Below are positions 36,452 to 45,067 of a stretch of 64,000 nt of DNA, piece after piece. The position numbers were made by a program, and so were the translations under genes. This stretch comes from Larkinella rosea (lineage in GTDB: Bacteria > Bacteroidota > Bacteroidia > Cytophagales > Spirosomataceae). The notes under the pieces were generated by a model. That model ran no database searches. It was not told the origin of the DNA and saw only the letters and a list, made by a program, of their open reading frames with translations. Where the stretch lies: NCBI RefSeq assembly GCF_003858635.1, contig NZ_RQJO01000008.1, forward strand, positions 682,001 through 746,000. The letters are read 5' to 3'. Within the stretch, counting starts at the first letter, position 1, and every line of letters starts with the position of its first letter.

Positions 36452-36943
36452 ATGAAGATCTTTATGAAGAGCTATAAATTGTTTATTTTGAGTGGGTTAC
36501 TTGCACTGGGTGGCTTGCTTGCCGGATGCGAAAAGAAGGAAGATCCGTTTGTCGATCGCGTCGTTGCACCGGTTTTGGTATTGGTCGACGGAGCGTCTGA
36601 TGGAGGGGGGCAAACCGCCGAACCGGTCGTGACTTCCAAAATCACGGCACCGGTCATCATGACCGTCAAAATTCTGGAACTCGACAAGAGCGGAATCCTG
36701 AACAACAAGGTCGGCATCGACTCGATTCCGGTGGCTTCGCTGGCACTCAAGCTGACCAGGCGCGACGGAACGGCCATTGCCGACTTAAAAACTGACAATA
36801 CCGGTAAAGCCACGTTGACCAAAACCTGGGCTGAACTGGGCATTACCGCACCGGCTGTCGGAAGCAGTGTATCGCTGACCTGGACGGGTGAATACAAAGG
36901 GCAGGCGTTTGCCCGGCTGTCGCGCGTTCAGGGTGTTAATTAA
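36452..36943 (+). CDS. Small lipoprotein of the SusCD operon
   Basis: Unrecognised 163-residue lipoprotein. Signal ALGGLLAGC has a lipobox; the mature protein begins CEKKEDPF, an acidic/lysine start that fits the Bacteroidota lipoprotein export signal for surface display. The rest looks like an Ig-like or Big-domain beta sandwich (VPVASLALKL then DNTGKATLTKTWAELG). A second ATG at 36464 gives an equally good signal. It starts 12 bases after the susD stop and 32 bases before the aminotransferase. It may be a third surface component of the importer. Confidence 0.75.
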   Translation: MKIFMKSYKLFILSGLLALGGLLAGCEKKEDPFVDRVVAPVLVLVDGASDGGGQTAEPVVTSKITAPVIMTVKILELDKSGILNNKVGIDSIPVASLALKLTRRDGTAIADLKTDNTGKATLTKTWAELGITAPAVGSSVSLTWTGEYKGQAFARLSRVQGVN

Positions 36944-36975
36944 AAACGAAAACAATTCATCTAACAATTTGTACT

Positions 36976-38124
36976 ATGTCTCTTAATCGTCGTGAATGGC
37001 TCCGGTCCGGTTTGCTGGCCGGTGTAGGTTTAGCAGCTGCTCCAGCGGCTTATTGTGAACCCTGGCTGGACAAAGCTGAACTGGCCGGTGTTCAACCGTC
37101 AACCGCCCCGAAAGCCGCGCTGAAGGCCCGTCTGTCGGCCAACGAAAATCCGCACGGTCCGTCGCCAAAAGCGATCAAAGCGATCAATGAAGCAGCTTCG
37201 GAAGGCTTTCTGTATCCGTTCCAGTATGGCATGCAGTTGCAGAAAATGATTGCGGAAGAAGAAGGCGTAGCACCGGAACAAATCCTGCTTTCGGCGGGTT
37301 CGGGCGCTTTGCTGCACGCGACGGCTTTGCAGTATGCGTACACCAATCCGGGCAGCAGCGTGCTGTCGGCCGACCCCACTTACGAACAACTCGTTCGGGC
37401 GGCTGTGATGCACGGCATGACGTGGGATAAAGTACCCCTGACGACCGGATCGTACGACCACAATCTGGAAGAGATGGAAAAGAAGGTGAACGATAAAACC
37501 GGTCTGGTTTATATCTGTAATCCCAACAACCCGACGGGCGTCACGATCAACCCGGAGAGCCTGCGGGCGTTTGTCGATCGCGTTTCGGCCAAAAAACCGG
37601 TGTTTGTCGACGAAGCCTACATTCACTATACGGGCGATCCGAAGAAGTACACGGTGATTGAAAACATCAAAAAAGGCCAGAATGTGATGGTCGCCAAAAC
37701 GTTCTCGAAAATTTACGGGATGGCGGGTTTGCGGATGGGTTATATGGTGGGTCAGCCGGATACGCTCAAAGCCATCTCGAAATGGGGGGGAGGAGCCGGT
37801 AACCTGACAATGACGACGTTGCGCGCGGCTCTGGCGTGTTACAAAGACGAGGAGTTTATCAAATATTCGCTGGGAAAAGGACTGGAAGCCCGCGAGTTTC
37901 TGTATGCGACGCTGAAGCAAAACGGTTATACCTATCTGCCGTCGGGAACCAACTTCGTGCTGTTCCCGATCCGGATGAAGGGTGACGACTTCACCAAGAA
38001 AATGATGGAAAACGGCGTGAGCGTTCGTCAGTGGAAATTCGATGGGCAGTTCTGGTGCCGCGTGAGTCTCGGAACGATGGAGCAGATGAAATACTTCGCC
38101 GACGCGCTGAAAGTTATTTCCTGA
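36976..38124 (+). CDS. Tat-exported PLP-dependent aminotransferase (HisC-like fold)
   Basis: Class I/II aminotransferase of 382 residues, close to histidinol-phosphate aminotransferases in the core but with a twin-arginine signal NRREWLRSGLLAGVGLAAAP at the N-terminus. PLP-site motifs are CNPNNPTGV, VFVDEAYIHY and Lys245 in AKTFSKIYGMAGLRMGY. The fold is full length with no missing catalytic residue. It is the last gene of the SusC-SusD-lipoprotein operon, so it probably acts in the periplasm on the imported compound. A cytoplasmic biosynthetic role is unlikely given the signal and position. Confidence 0.9.
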   Translation: MSLNRREWLRSGLLAGVGLAAAPAAYCEPWLDKAELAGVQPSTAPKAALKARLSANENPHGPSPKAIKAINEAASEGFLYPFQYGMQLQKMIAEEEGVAPEQILLSAGSGALLHATALQYAYTNPGSSVLSADPTYEQLVRAAVMHGMTWDKVPLTTGSYDHNLEEMEKKVNDKTGLVYICNPNNPTGVTINPESLRAFVDRVSAKKPVFVDEAYIHYTGDPKKYTVIENIKKGQNVMVAKTFSKIYGMAGLRMGYMVGQPDTLKAISKWGGGAGNLTMTTLRAALACYKDEEFIKYSLGKGLEAREFLYATLKQNGYTYLPSGTNFVLFPIRMKGDDFTKKMMENGVSVRQWKFDGQFWCRVSLGTMEQMKYFADALKVIS

Positions 38125-38129
38125 CGTAT

Positions 38130-38202
38130 CCACGGACTTTAGTCCGTGAGCGTTTTCCTGGCAACAGAAAAGTAAGCTGTAATCACGGACTAAAGTCCGT
38201 GG
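38130..38202. repeat. REP-like double hairpin
   Basis: CACGGACTTTAGTCCGTG (38131-38148) and its near twin CACGGACTAAAGTCCGTG (38184-38201) are each perfect hairpins, and together form a larger inverted repeat starting 6 bases after the aminotransferase stop. The form is that of REP elements, which are often moved by RAYT-type transposases; none is in the window. Confidence 0.8.
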
Positions 38203-38210
38203 GTACGTGA

Positions 38211-38239
38211 TTGAAATCGCTTCCGAAGACTTACCTTTG
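38211..38239 (+). promoter_or_regulatory. Putative promoter of aroB
   Basis: TTG (38211-38213), 18 bases, TACCTTTG (38232-38239), an exact TAnnTTTG. The ATG is 24 bases further on. Confidence 0.6.
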
Positions 38240-38263
38240 GAAGCGATTTCTATATAAATCCCT

Positions 38264-39289
38264 ATGTCTGTTCAAATTTCTCCCCTTGCCGAAAGTCTGC
38301 CGGCTTTCTTAAAACAGCGCAATTATTCGGCCATTGCGGTTCTGGTCGATGCAAATACCAAGCGTTTTTGCTATCCGGCAATAAAAAATAGTTTACCGAA
38401 ACATAAAATTATTACCATTCGGGCGGGCGAACAATTCAAGAATTTGGCGACCTGCGAAGCGGTTTGGCAGACATTGACCGACGCCGAATTTGACCGTCAT
38501 GCATTGTTAATCGACCTCGGAGGGGGCGTAATTGGCGATTTAGGCGGTTTTTGTGCGGCAACGTACAAACGCGGCATCGATTTTATTCAGATTCCCACCA
38601 CCTTATTGGCGCAGGTCGACGCGAGTGTGGGTGGAAAGCTAGGTATTGACTTTCACGGATTTAAGAACCATATTGGGGTCTTTAAATTACCGGAAGCGGT
38701 TCTGATCGACACGGTTTTCTTTCAAACATTACCGGAGCTGGAATTGCGGTCGGGATTTGCCGAAATCATCAAGCATTGCCTGATTGCCGATGCGGCCAAA
38801 TGGAATGTCATCCGTCGCCGGGATTTGGACCAGCAGAACTGGGATGATCTGGTGGCGCATTCGGTCGAAATAAAAAAAAATATCGTTACGCAAGATCCAA
38901 ACGAGCGGGGAATACGTAAGATATTAAACTTCGGTCACACGCTGGGACATGCGCTCGAAACGCATTTTCTGGCCGATCCCAAACGCCGGTTGATGCACGG
39001 GGAAGCCATTGCCGCCGGCATGATTGCCGAAGCGTTTATTGCAAACCGGAAAGGCATGATCGAAACCGGTTTGCTGGAACAGATTGAAGAGTACCTTTTT
39101 TCAATTTATGGACGCGTCACACTTGTAGAATCGGACCTGGAACCGGTTTTGAAGTTGACGTTGCAGGACAAAAAAAACCGGAATGGACAGGTGCGGATGG
39201 CACTGCTGGACGGACCGGGAAGTTGCGCTTTCGATGTGCCGGTAACCAAAGCGGAAATGAGCCGGGCATTGGATTATTATCGAACCTAA
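38264..39289 (+). CDS. aroB: 3-dehydroquinate synthase
   Basis: Second enzyme of the shikimate pathway, converting DAHP to 3-dehydroquinate with NAD and a divalent metal, 341 residues, cytoplasmic. NAD-binding GGGVIGDLGGFCAATYKRG is at about 86-104. PTTLLAQVDASVGGKLGID and the metal ligands in NFGHTLGHALE and MHGEAIAAGM are present. Length is normal. It is monocistronic with its own promoter; the downstream DUF4136 gene is 136 bases away. Confidence 0.95.
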   Translation: MSVQISPLAESLPAFLKQRNYSAIAVLVDANTKRFCYPAIKNSLPKHKIITIRAGEQFKNLATCEAVWQTLTDAEFDRHALLIDLGGGVIGDLGGFCAATYKRGIDFIQIPTTLLAQVDASVGGKLGIDFHGFKNHIGVFKLPEAVLIDTVFFQTLPELELRSGFAEIIKHCLIADAAKWNVIRRRDLDQQNWDDLVAHSVEIKKNIVTQDPNERGIRKILNFGHTLGHALETHFLADPKRRLMHGEAIAAGMIAEAFIANRKGMIETGLLEQIEEYLFSIYGRVTLVESDLEPVLKLTLQDKKNRNGQVRMALLDGPGSCAFDVPVTKAEMSRALDYYRT

Positions 39290-39425
39290 ACTGGAAGCAG
39301 AATCGGGCCGTTCACGCGGTTTTTTGAACCTTGCAGACAGAAAAGTTATCTAAAATAATACAATTCATTTTCTAACCAGTTTGTCTATAAGCTTCAATTT
39401 TACAACCCTGTTAAACAGTCCGTTT

Positions 39426-39962
39426 ATGAAACATTTTATCGGCGTTCTTGTGTTACTGGCTGTGGTTTCGCTGGCCGGCTGCATGCCTGGAAAATTATTC
39501 GTTGAGCACGATTACAGCTACGAAGGGCATTTTAAAAATTACGAGTCATTCAATTTTCTGGAATGCGAATACATCGACTCAACGCTCCTCTGCTCAGATA
39601 TTCAGGAAGCCATTCGTCACCAAATGGAAGCCCGTGGCTATAAAGTGGCCAACCGCGGCCCCAATCTGTTGATTTCCTACAATATTTTCCGCAATGACCT
39701 GCGTTTCCGGGGCTACCAACAGCCGGTTATCAAAGACTGGGTGGTGAGTGAAGATGGCGACGCGACCTACAAGCGCATTGACTACAACCTCGACGAAGGA
39801 ACGCTGATGATTTCACTCATCGATGCCGAGACCTACCAGGTTATCTGGAAAGGCTACGCGTCGAGGGTAACCCGAAATCCGAATTTCAAGAACAATTACT
39901 TCAAGGGAATCGTCCGATCCATCTTTGACCAGTATCCGCTACTGGCGTCGGCCCGAAAGTAA
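39426..39962 (+). CDS. DUF4136 lipoprotein
   Basis: Predicted envelope lipoprotein of 178 residues from the ATG at 39426 (signal LAVVSLAGC with lipobox). The frame is open to 39381, but that extension would displace the signal. DUF4136 features are present: YEGHFKNYESFNFLE near the start, IQEAIRHQMEARGYK, and a DAETYQVIWKGYASRV segment before a final RSIFDQYP. The family is widespread and of unknown function. The stop is followed 14 bases later by the palindrome that ends gldA. Confidence 0.85.
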   Translation: MKHFIGVLVLLAVVSLAGCMPGKLFVEHDYSYEGHFKNYESFNFLECEYIDSTLLCSDIQEAIRHQMEARGYKVANRGPNLLISYNIFRNDLRFRGYQQPVIKDWVVSEDGDATYKRIDYNLDEGTLMISLIDAETYQVIWKGYASRVTRNPNFKNNYFKGIVRSIFDQYPLLASARK

Positions 39963-39976
39963 ATGAATAATGAATG

Positions 39977-40024
39977 ATGAACAATGAACAATGACTGGTT
40001 TTGCCTTCATTGTTCATTGTTCAT
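39977..40024. repeat. AACAATGA-type palindrome between convergent genes
   Basis: Perfect 18-bp inverted repeat: ATGAACAATGAACAATGA (39977-39994) and TCATTGTTCATTGTTCAT (40007-40024), each made of an 8-base tandem unit. The right arm lies inside gldA and provides its last codons and stop. Confidence 0.9.
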
Positions 40025-40951
40025 TGTTAATTCTTTAAAAATCCCCTCCAGACTGCTTTCCTGCTGCTTTAATCCAACGAGTGTGAGGTTTTTGTCGGCG
40101 GCCAGCCGGAATACTGCCGCGCGCAGATCGGTGCCTTTGTCGGCCGTCAGCCGGTAGCGGTTTTCGTCCAGTACTTCTACGTGCCGAACGCCCGGAATTC
40201 CGTTCAGCAGGACGGTTTCGTCGCCTAAATCCTGCTCAAATTCGGCCACAACCACGACCGATCCGTCGGAGGTTTCCCGCAATTGATTCAACAGCCCGTC
40301 GGCCACAATGCGGCCCCGGTTGATGATAATCACCCGGTCGCAGAGCGCTTCGACCTCCTGCATGATGTGGGTAGAGAACAAGACGGTTTTTTCGCGGCCA
40401 ATGGTGCGGATCACCTGGCGGATTTCCGTGAGCTGGTTGGGGTCTAAACCCGTGGTGGGTTCGTCCAGAATCAAAACCGGCGGGTTGTGAATCAGTGCTT
40501 GCGCCAGCCCGACGCGCTGCCGGTAGCCTTTCGATAGCTGCCCGATCTTTTTGCGCTGTTCCAGTGGCAGCCCCACCAGTTCGATCATCTCGGAAGTGCG
40601 TCGATTCAGGGTTGAACCCCGCAACCCGTGCAGCGAACCCGCGAATTGCAGAAATTCCTTCACGTACATGTCGAGGTACAGCGGATTATGTTCCGGCAGA
40701 TAGCCCAAACTGCGCCGTACAGCGATCGAATCCGTCTGAACGTCAAAACCATTCACTTCCACCGTGCCTGCGGTAGGCGGCAAATAAGCCGTCGCAATTT
40801 TCATGGTAGTGGACTTCCCGGCGCCGTTGGGTCCCAGAAATCCCACGATTTCGCCCGGCTGAATCGCGAAGGAAATGGTATCGACCGCCTTCTGAGCGGT
40901 TTTGCCGTTTTGGGCGTATAACTTGGTCAGGTTTTTTACCAGAATGGACAT
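40007..40951 (-). CDS. gldA: Gliding-motility ABC transporter ATPase GldA
   Basis: ATP-binding subunit of the GldAFG transporter linked to Bacteroidota gliding, 314 residues. Walker A GPNGAGKST at about 40-48, signature LSKGYRQRVGLAQAL, Walker B LILDEPTTGLDP and switch His in STHIMQE are all present. GYLPEHNPLYLDMYVKEFLQF is characteristic of GldA. The final residues MNNEQ and the stop codon come from the AACAATGA palindrome, so the C-terminus appears remodelled. gldF and gldG are not in the window. Confidence 0.88.
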   Translation of the reverse strand: MSILVKNLTKLYAQNGKTAQKAVDTISFAIQPGEIVGFLGPNGAGKSTTMKIATAYLPPTAGTVEVNGFDVQTDSIAVRRSLGYLPEHNPLYLDMYVKEFLQFAGSLHGLRGSTLNRRTSEMIELVGLPLEQRKKIGQLSKGYRQRVGLAQALIHNPPVLILDEPTTGLDPNQLTEIRQVIRTIGREKTVLFSTHIMQEVEALCDRVIIINRGRIVADGLLNQLRETSDGSVVVVAEFEQDLGDETVLLNGIPGVRHVEVLDENRYRLTADKGTDLRAAVFRLAADKNLTLVGLKQQESSLEGIFKELTMNNEQ

Positions 40952-41156
40952 CGATCAGTTCGAAACTACAAAGAGACGGTTTGCAATGTAAAAAAGCAAA
41001 AGCATATTTTCTGGTTAGACAACGGAATGAGACAAGTTTCGTCACGGTCTTCAGAGTCATCCTATTAACGACGTTTTTCGAAAACCGCTTTTAAAACCAA
41101 AAACAATTTTTATTTTTAGCCTTCCGTTCATCCCTAAACGGGCTGAAACAACTGCA

Positions 41157-41600
41157 ATGAGAACGACGTACATCGGTATGGTAGTGGGTTGCCTGATGGC
41201 AATCAGTACCTGGGCGCAGCAATCGGGTACGCAAAGTCCACCCCTGGAATACATTGAAATTCTTGGACATCCGCCGGAAGTTTTCACCAATTGTGATAAT
41301 GCCCAGACGCAGACCGAGATGAATATGTGTGCGCAACTGCGTTTTCAGAAAGCCGATCAGGAACTCAATGCGGTTTACAAACAATTGATCGAACTCGTAT
41401 CCAAAGACGACAAAATGCTGGTGATCGAGGCCCAGCGGCAGTGGATCGCTTACCGCGACGCGCACTGCAAGGTTTACGAAAAAATGTATCAGGGCGGTTC
41501 CATGCTGAGTATGGTGATTGCCAACTGCAAGGAAACCACCACGCTGAGCCGCATTAACGAATTGAAAGAGCTAATCGCCGAACGCAAACTTAGACAATAA
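41157..41600 (+). CDS. LprI-family (DUF1311) periplasmic protein
   Basis: Secreted protein of 147 residues, lysozyme-inhibitor LprI/DUF1311 family. Sec signal ends STWAQ. The family core is CDNAQTQTEMNMCAQLRFQKADQELNAVYKQL, with paired cysteines, and AQRQWIAYRDAHCKVY. Four cysteines are placed to form two disulfides. Mycobacterial LprI inhibits lysozyme, but the role of the domain elsewhere is unproven. It lies 10 bases upstream of the permease and is probably co-transcribed with it. Confidence 0.85.
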   Translation: MRTTYIGMVVGCLMAISTWAQQSGTQSPPLEYIEILGHPPEVFTNCDNAQTQTEMNMCAQLRFQKADQELNAVYKQLIELVSKDDKMLVIEAQRQWIAYRDAHCKVYEKMYQGGSMLSMVIANCKETTTLSRINELKELIAERKLRQ

Positions 41601-41610
41601 GCCCATCCGT

Positions 41611-43278
41611 ATGAGTGATTCTGTATTCCGGAAAAAATCTGTGGTTAAAGCCGTAGCCGACGTCGACGAAGGAGCTTCGTCACACATGAACAAGATTCTG
41701 GGCGTTCGCGACCTGACTTCGTTCGGAATAGCGGCCATCATCGGAGCCGGAATTTTCAGTACCATCGGGCGGGCCAGCGTCAACGGCGGTCCGGCGGTGT
41801 CGCTGCTGTTTGTTTTTACGGCCATTGCCTGCGTGTTTACGGCCCTCAGCTATGCCCAGTTTGCCTCTACGGTGCCGGTCAGCGGCAGTGCCTACACCTA
41901 CGCGTACGTGTCGTTCGGGGAAATTTTTGCCTGGATCATCGGCTGGGCGCTCATTCTGGAATACGCTGTCAGCAACATGGTGGTGGCCATTTCGTGGTCC
42001 GAATATTTTACGTCGATGCTCGAAGGCTTCGGCATTCATTTTCCGTCGTATTGGGCCACCGACTACGGATCGGCCGCCCGGGCGTATGCGGAGGTACAGG
42101 CCAGTGCCTCGCCTGCCAGTTTAACGCCCCATACGCGCGAACTCGCTCAGGCTTTTCAGGACGCACCGGCCCTCGGCAGTTTGAAATTCATTGCCGATCT
42201 TCCCGCCGGTTTTGTCACGGTTTTGATTACGGCCCTGGTTTATGTGGGTATTAAAGAATCCCGCTCGGCCAGTAACCTGTTGGTAGTGTTGAAACTGGCC
42301 GTCATCGGACTGGTGATTGTGGCCGGCGCTTTTTATGTAAAACCGGAAAACTGGTCGCCCTTTGCGCCCAATGGCGTTGGCGGGGTGTTGAGCGGGGTCG
42401 CGTCGGTGTTCTTTGCCTTCATCGGTTTCGATTCCATTTCGACCACGGCGGAAGAATGTAAGAATCCGCAGCGCGACTTGCCGCGGGCGATGATTTACTG
42501 CCTGATTATCTGTACGGTTTTGTACGTCCTGATCACGCTCGTATTGACCGGGATGGTGAATTACAAGGAGTTGGGCGTCGATGATCCGCTGGCGTATGTG
42601 TTCCAGAAAGTCGATCTGAATTTCATTGCCGGGATCATTTCGGTCAGTGCAGTCGTTGCCATTACGAGTGCGTTGCTGGTGTATCAACTCGGCCAGCCGC
42701 GCATCTGGATGACCATGAGCCGCGACGGATTGCTGTGGCCCCGGTTTTCGAAAATCCATCCGAAATACCGGACGCCGTCTTTCGCAACCATTGTGACCGG
42801 TTTTCTGGTGGCCATTCCGTCACTTTTTCTGGACATGCAGTTTTTTATCGACCTCACCAGCGTCGGCACGTTCTTCGCCTTTATTCTGGTTTGTGGCGGT
42901 ATTCTGTTTCTGGATGCCAAAGGACTTTCCAGGCATTCCAAGTTTAAAGTGCCTTACGTCAATGGAAAATACATCATTGGCGTGGCGTTGATTCTGGCAC
43001 TGGTTCTGGTCGTTCGGTCGGGCGGTTTTGTAAGTGGTATCGAAGAAAAACCGCTGCTGGCGGTTTTTTGGCTGACCTGGGCGGTTTTTTCGGTGTTGGC
43101 CTTCCAATATAATTTCTCACTTCTGCCGGTTTTAGGCATTCTGACCAATCTCTATTTAATGACTGAACTGGGAATCAGCAACTGGGCGATTTTCGTCGTC
43201 TGGCTGGTCATCGGCCTGGTTATCTATTTTTCATACGGCTACCGGAAAAGCAAACTGGCGGCTGAGGCAGTTCAATAG
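41611..43278 (+). CDS. APC-superfamily amino-acid permease
   Basis: Inner-membrane amino-acid transporter, 555 residues, of the cationic amino-acid transporter (CAT/YfnA) group of the APC superfamily. Helix 1 has the substrate-binding GIAAIIGAGIFSTIG; FAFIGFDSISTTAEECKNPQRDLPRAM is the conserved helix 6 to loop signature. About 12-13 hydrophobic segments are visible. A large periplasmic loop (about residues 130-195) is longer than in YfnA. The substrate cannot be read from sequence. Confidence 0.92.
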   Translation: MSDSVFRKKSVVKAVADVDEGASSHMNKILGVRDLTSFGIAAIIGAGIFSTIGRASVNGGPAVSLLFVFTAIACVFTALSYAQFASTVPVSGSAYTYAYVSFGEIFAWIIGWALILEYAVSNMVVAISWSEYFTSMLEGFGIHFPSYWATDYGSAARAYAEVQASASPASLTPHTRELAQAFQDAPALGSLKFIADLPAGFVTVLITALVYVGIKESRSASNLLVVLKLAVIGLVIVAGAFYVKPENWSPFAPNGVGGVLSGVASVFFAFIGFDSISTTAEECKNPQRDLPRAMIYCLIICTVLYVLITLVLTGMVNYKELGVDDPLAYVFQKVDLNFIAGIISVSAVVAITSALLVYQLGQPRIWMTMSRDGLLWPRFSKIHPKYRTPSFATIVTGFLVAIPSLFLDMQFFIDLTSVGTFFAFILVCGGILFLDAKGLSRHSKFKVPYVNGKYIIGVALILALVLVVRSGGFVSGIEEKPLLAVFWLTWAVFSVLAFQYNFSLLPVLGILTNLYLMTELGISNWAIFVVWLVIGLVIYFSYGYRKSKLAAEAVQ

Positions 43279-43439
43279 CCTTAAAATTTAGCTGTAAAAC
43301 GATAGGCAAACGACTTTTGCTTTGGGGTTACGGTGTTGATTCAATTGGAAAAAGGGCGATTTCATGGTATTAAAAAAGAAAATAATACAATATCTTTTAA
43401 ATTGATTGTACATTCAAAAATACTTCTATTATATTGGGC

Positions 43440-43590
43440 CACGAATTGGTTCAACCTGTTGAAGGCGGATGAATTAGCGTGAGAGGAGCATCGGTTGTGA
43501 TTCAACGGTTTTACCATTTCGAATCAGGAATTAATCTTTACATCTCGCAATAATCCGGAAAGCCTACAGGGATTCCCTTTGGGCTTTTTT
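43440..43590 (+). ncRNA. Candidate small RNA with intrinsic terminator
   Basis: The 374-base gap 43279-43652 has no protein-like frame. TATATTGG (near 43430) is one mismatch from a -7 box, and about 150 bases later a terminator (AAAGCC/GGCTTT with an inner AGGGATTCCCT hairpin, then six Ts, 43559-43590) closes the segment. The distance from the permease stop (280 bases) is long for a simple 3' UTR. I do not recognise a known RNA family, so this is a hypothesis only. Confidence 0.25.
43559..43590 (+). terminator. Intrinsic terminator, plus strand
   Basis: AAAGCC (43559-43564) pairs with GGCTTT (43582-43587), with AGGGA/TCCCT inside and a T-run after. Confidence 0.6.
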
Positions 43591-43601
43591 ATTTCAAAAA
43601 A

Positions 43602-43629
43602 AAGCAGTGCCATATTCGTGGCACTGCTT
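43602..43629 (-). terminator. Intrinsic terminator of the zinc metallopeptidase gene
   Basis: AAGCAGTGCCA (43602-43612) and TGGCACTGCTT (43619-43629) form a perfect 11-bp stem; on the minus strand it runs into a stretch of Ts, 24 bases after the stop. Confidence 0.85.
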
Positions 43630-43652
43630 CAAAAGAGAATCAGAACGGAAAA

Positions 43653-44339
43653 TTAGTCGCTTCTGCGACCACCCATGAGCAGACTGGCGTAGTACAACAG
43701 CGTGGCCAGTGAACCCAGTGCGGCTACTACGTACGTCATGGCCGCCCACCAGAGCGCATCTTTGGCGTAACCGTATTCCCGCTGATTAACAATGTTGCGG
43801 TTTTGTACCCAGGCCAGCGCCCGGCGGCTGGCGTCGAATTCGACGGGCAGCGTTACGAAACTAAACAGCGTGGTTACGGCAAACAGGGCCACACCCACAG
43901 CCAGCGGAATGATGGTCGTATTGATCAGCAAAATACCTATCAGAATGATCCATTGCAGGTAGCTCGACGAAACCGTCAGGAACGGCACCATCGCCGAACG
44001 GAATTTAAGCGGGCCATAAGCCGTGGCGTGTTGCACGGCATGACCACATTCGTGGGCCGCGACGGCCGCCGAAGCCACGCTTCGACCATAAAAGACGTCG
44101 GCGCTCAGGTTAACGGTTTTGTCCTGCGGGTTATAGTGGTCAGTCAGCATTCCTTCCACCGACAGGACGCGTACGTCGTAAATATTGTTTTCACGGAGCA
44201 TTAGCTCGGCAATCTCCTGGCCACTCAGGCCGTTACTCAGTCCGATTTGCGAATACTCGTTAAACTTGCTCCGCAGCCGCCAGCTGATACCGGCACTGAG
44301 CAGAGCGAAAATGATGAAAATAATCCAGATTCCAGGCAT
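43653..44339 (-). CDS. Membrane zinc metallopeptidase, YugP family
   Basis: Integral inner-membrane protein of 228 residues with an HExxH-type site, AAHECGHAVQHA (residues about 91-102). One N-terminal helix and three more in the C-terminal half are visible. The family is a putative neutral zinc protease (peptidase_M48-like by motif); substrates are unknown. The C-terminus ends in a basic GGRRSD. It is monocistronic, with its own terminator. Confidence 0.88.
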   Translation of the reverse strand: MPGIWIIFIIFALLSAGISWRLRSKFNEYSQIGLSNGLSGQEIAELMLRENNIYDVRVLSVEGMLTDHYNPQDKTVNLSADVFYGRSVASAAVAAHECGHAVQHATAYGPLKFRSAMVPFLTVSSSYLQWIILIGILLINTTIIPLAVGVALFAVTTLFSFVTLPVEFDASRRALAWVQNRNIVNQREYGYAKDALWWAAMTYVVAALGSLATLLYYASLLMGGRRSD

Positions 44340-44495
44340 AATTCAATGAAACCGGGGTCGCCGGTACGATTAAGGTTATATGGTTAAACGGTCGTGTGGA
44401 TCACCGTACTAGTTAAACAAAAATTGCGAAAAAAACAGTTCAATGTTCATCCTTACAGACAACCGCTGATCCCGATTTTGGCGAAATCCATCCTG

Positions 44496-44978
44496 TCAGT
44501 GGTAGGCTTCCTGAATTTTTTTGATGAGTGCCGTGGTGGAATAACCCGCCACAAGCGGAATGGTTTGAACCCAGCCGCCGTTCTGAATCACAAAGTCAGC
44601 TCCGACGATATTGGCGATCGCGTAGTCATCACCTTTCACCAGAATATCCGGTTTCAGGGCTTGAATCAGTTCAAGGGGCGTTTCTTCATCAAAAAGCGTG
44701 ACAGCATCGACGAACGCGAGTGCCGCCATCAGCCGGGCGCGGGCGTATTCGTTGACAACCGGCCGGAGCGGACCTTTGATGCAACTCACGGAAGCATCGG
44801 TATTTAAACCCAGGATCAGTTTATCGCCAAACCGGCGGGCTTTTTCCAGGTAGTCGATATGCCCCAGATGCAGAATATCGAAACAGCCGTTGGTAAAGAC
44901 AATTTGTTTGCCTTCCGAATGCCATTGCTCGGCCCGCAAAACCGCCTGCTTACGCGTTAGAATTTTGGATTCGGTCAT
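44496..44978 (-). CDS. rfaE2: D-glycero-beta-D-manno-heptose 1-phosphate adenylyltransferase
   Basis: Stand-alone nucleotidyltransferase, 160 residues, equivalent to the C-terminal half of HldE. It makes ADP-heptose for the lipopolysaccharide core. The nucleotidyl-transfer motif FTNGCFDILHLGHIDYLEKA covers residues about 27-46. LILGLNTDASV, KGDDY and the C-terminal VAGYSTTALIKKI (the STT(A/S)I motif) complete the family pattern. It is downstream of the flippase-like gene on the same strand, with repeats in between. Confidence 0.92.
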   Translation of the reverse strand: MTESKILTRKQAVLRAEQWHSEGKQIVFTNGCFDILHLGHIDYLEKARRFGDKLILGLNTDASVSCIKGPLRPVVNEYARARLMAALAFVDAVTLFDEETPLELIQALKPDILVKGDDYAIANIVGADFVIQNGGWVQTIPLVAGYSTTALIKKIQEAYH

Positions 44979-44983
44979 CTTTG

Positions 44984-45066
44984 TTAAATGGCTGGATGGC
45001 TTGAATGGTTAAAAACGGTTGGATGGTTAAAAGTAGAATAAGCAAGCTATCCCGCCATTTAATCCA
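44984..45066. repeat. GGATGGTTAAA-type repeat, family C copy 1
   Basis: Tandem variants of TGGATGG(C/T)TTAAA on the left arm (44984-45032) and CCATTTAATCCATC on the right (45055-45068). The right arm runs up to the 3' end of the 45068-46108 gene. Confidence 0.65.
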
Positions 45067-45067
45067 T

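Noticed and set aside
37099-38133. 344-codon minus-strand frame opposite the aminotransferase
   Set aside because: Antisense shadow with no motif; the plus-strand gene has complete PLP-site motifs.
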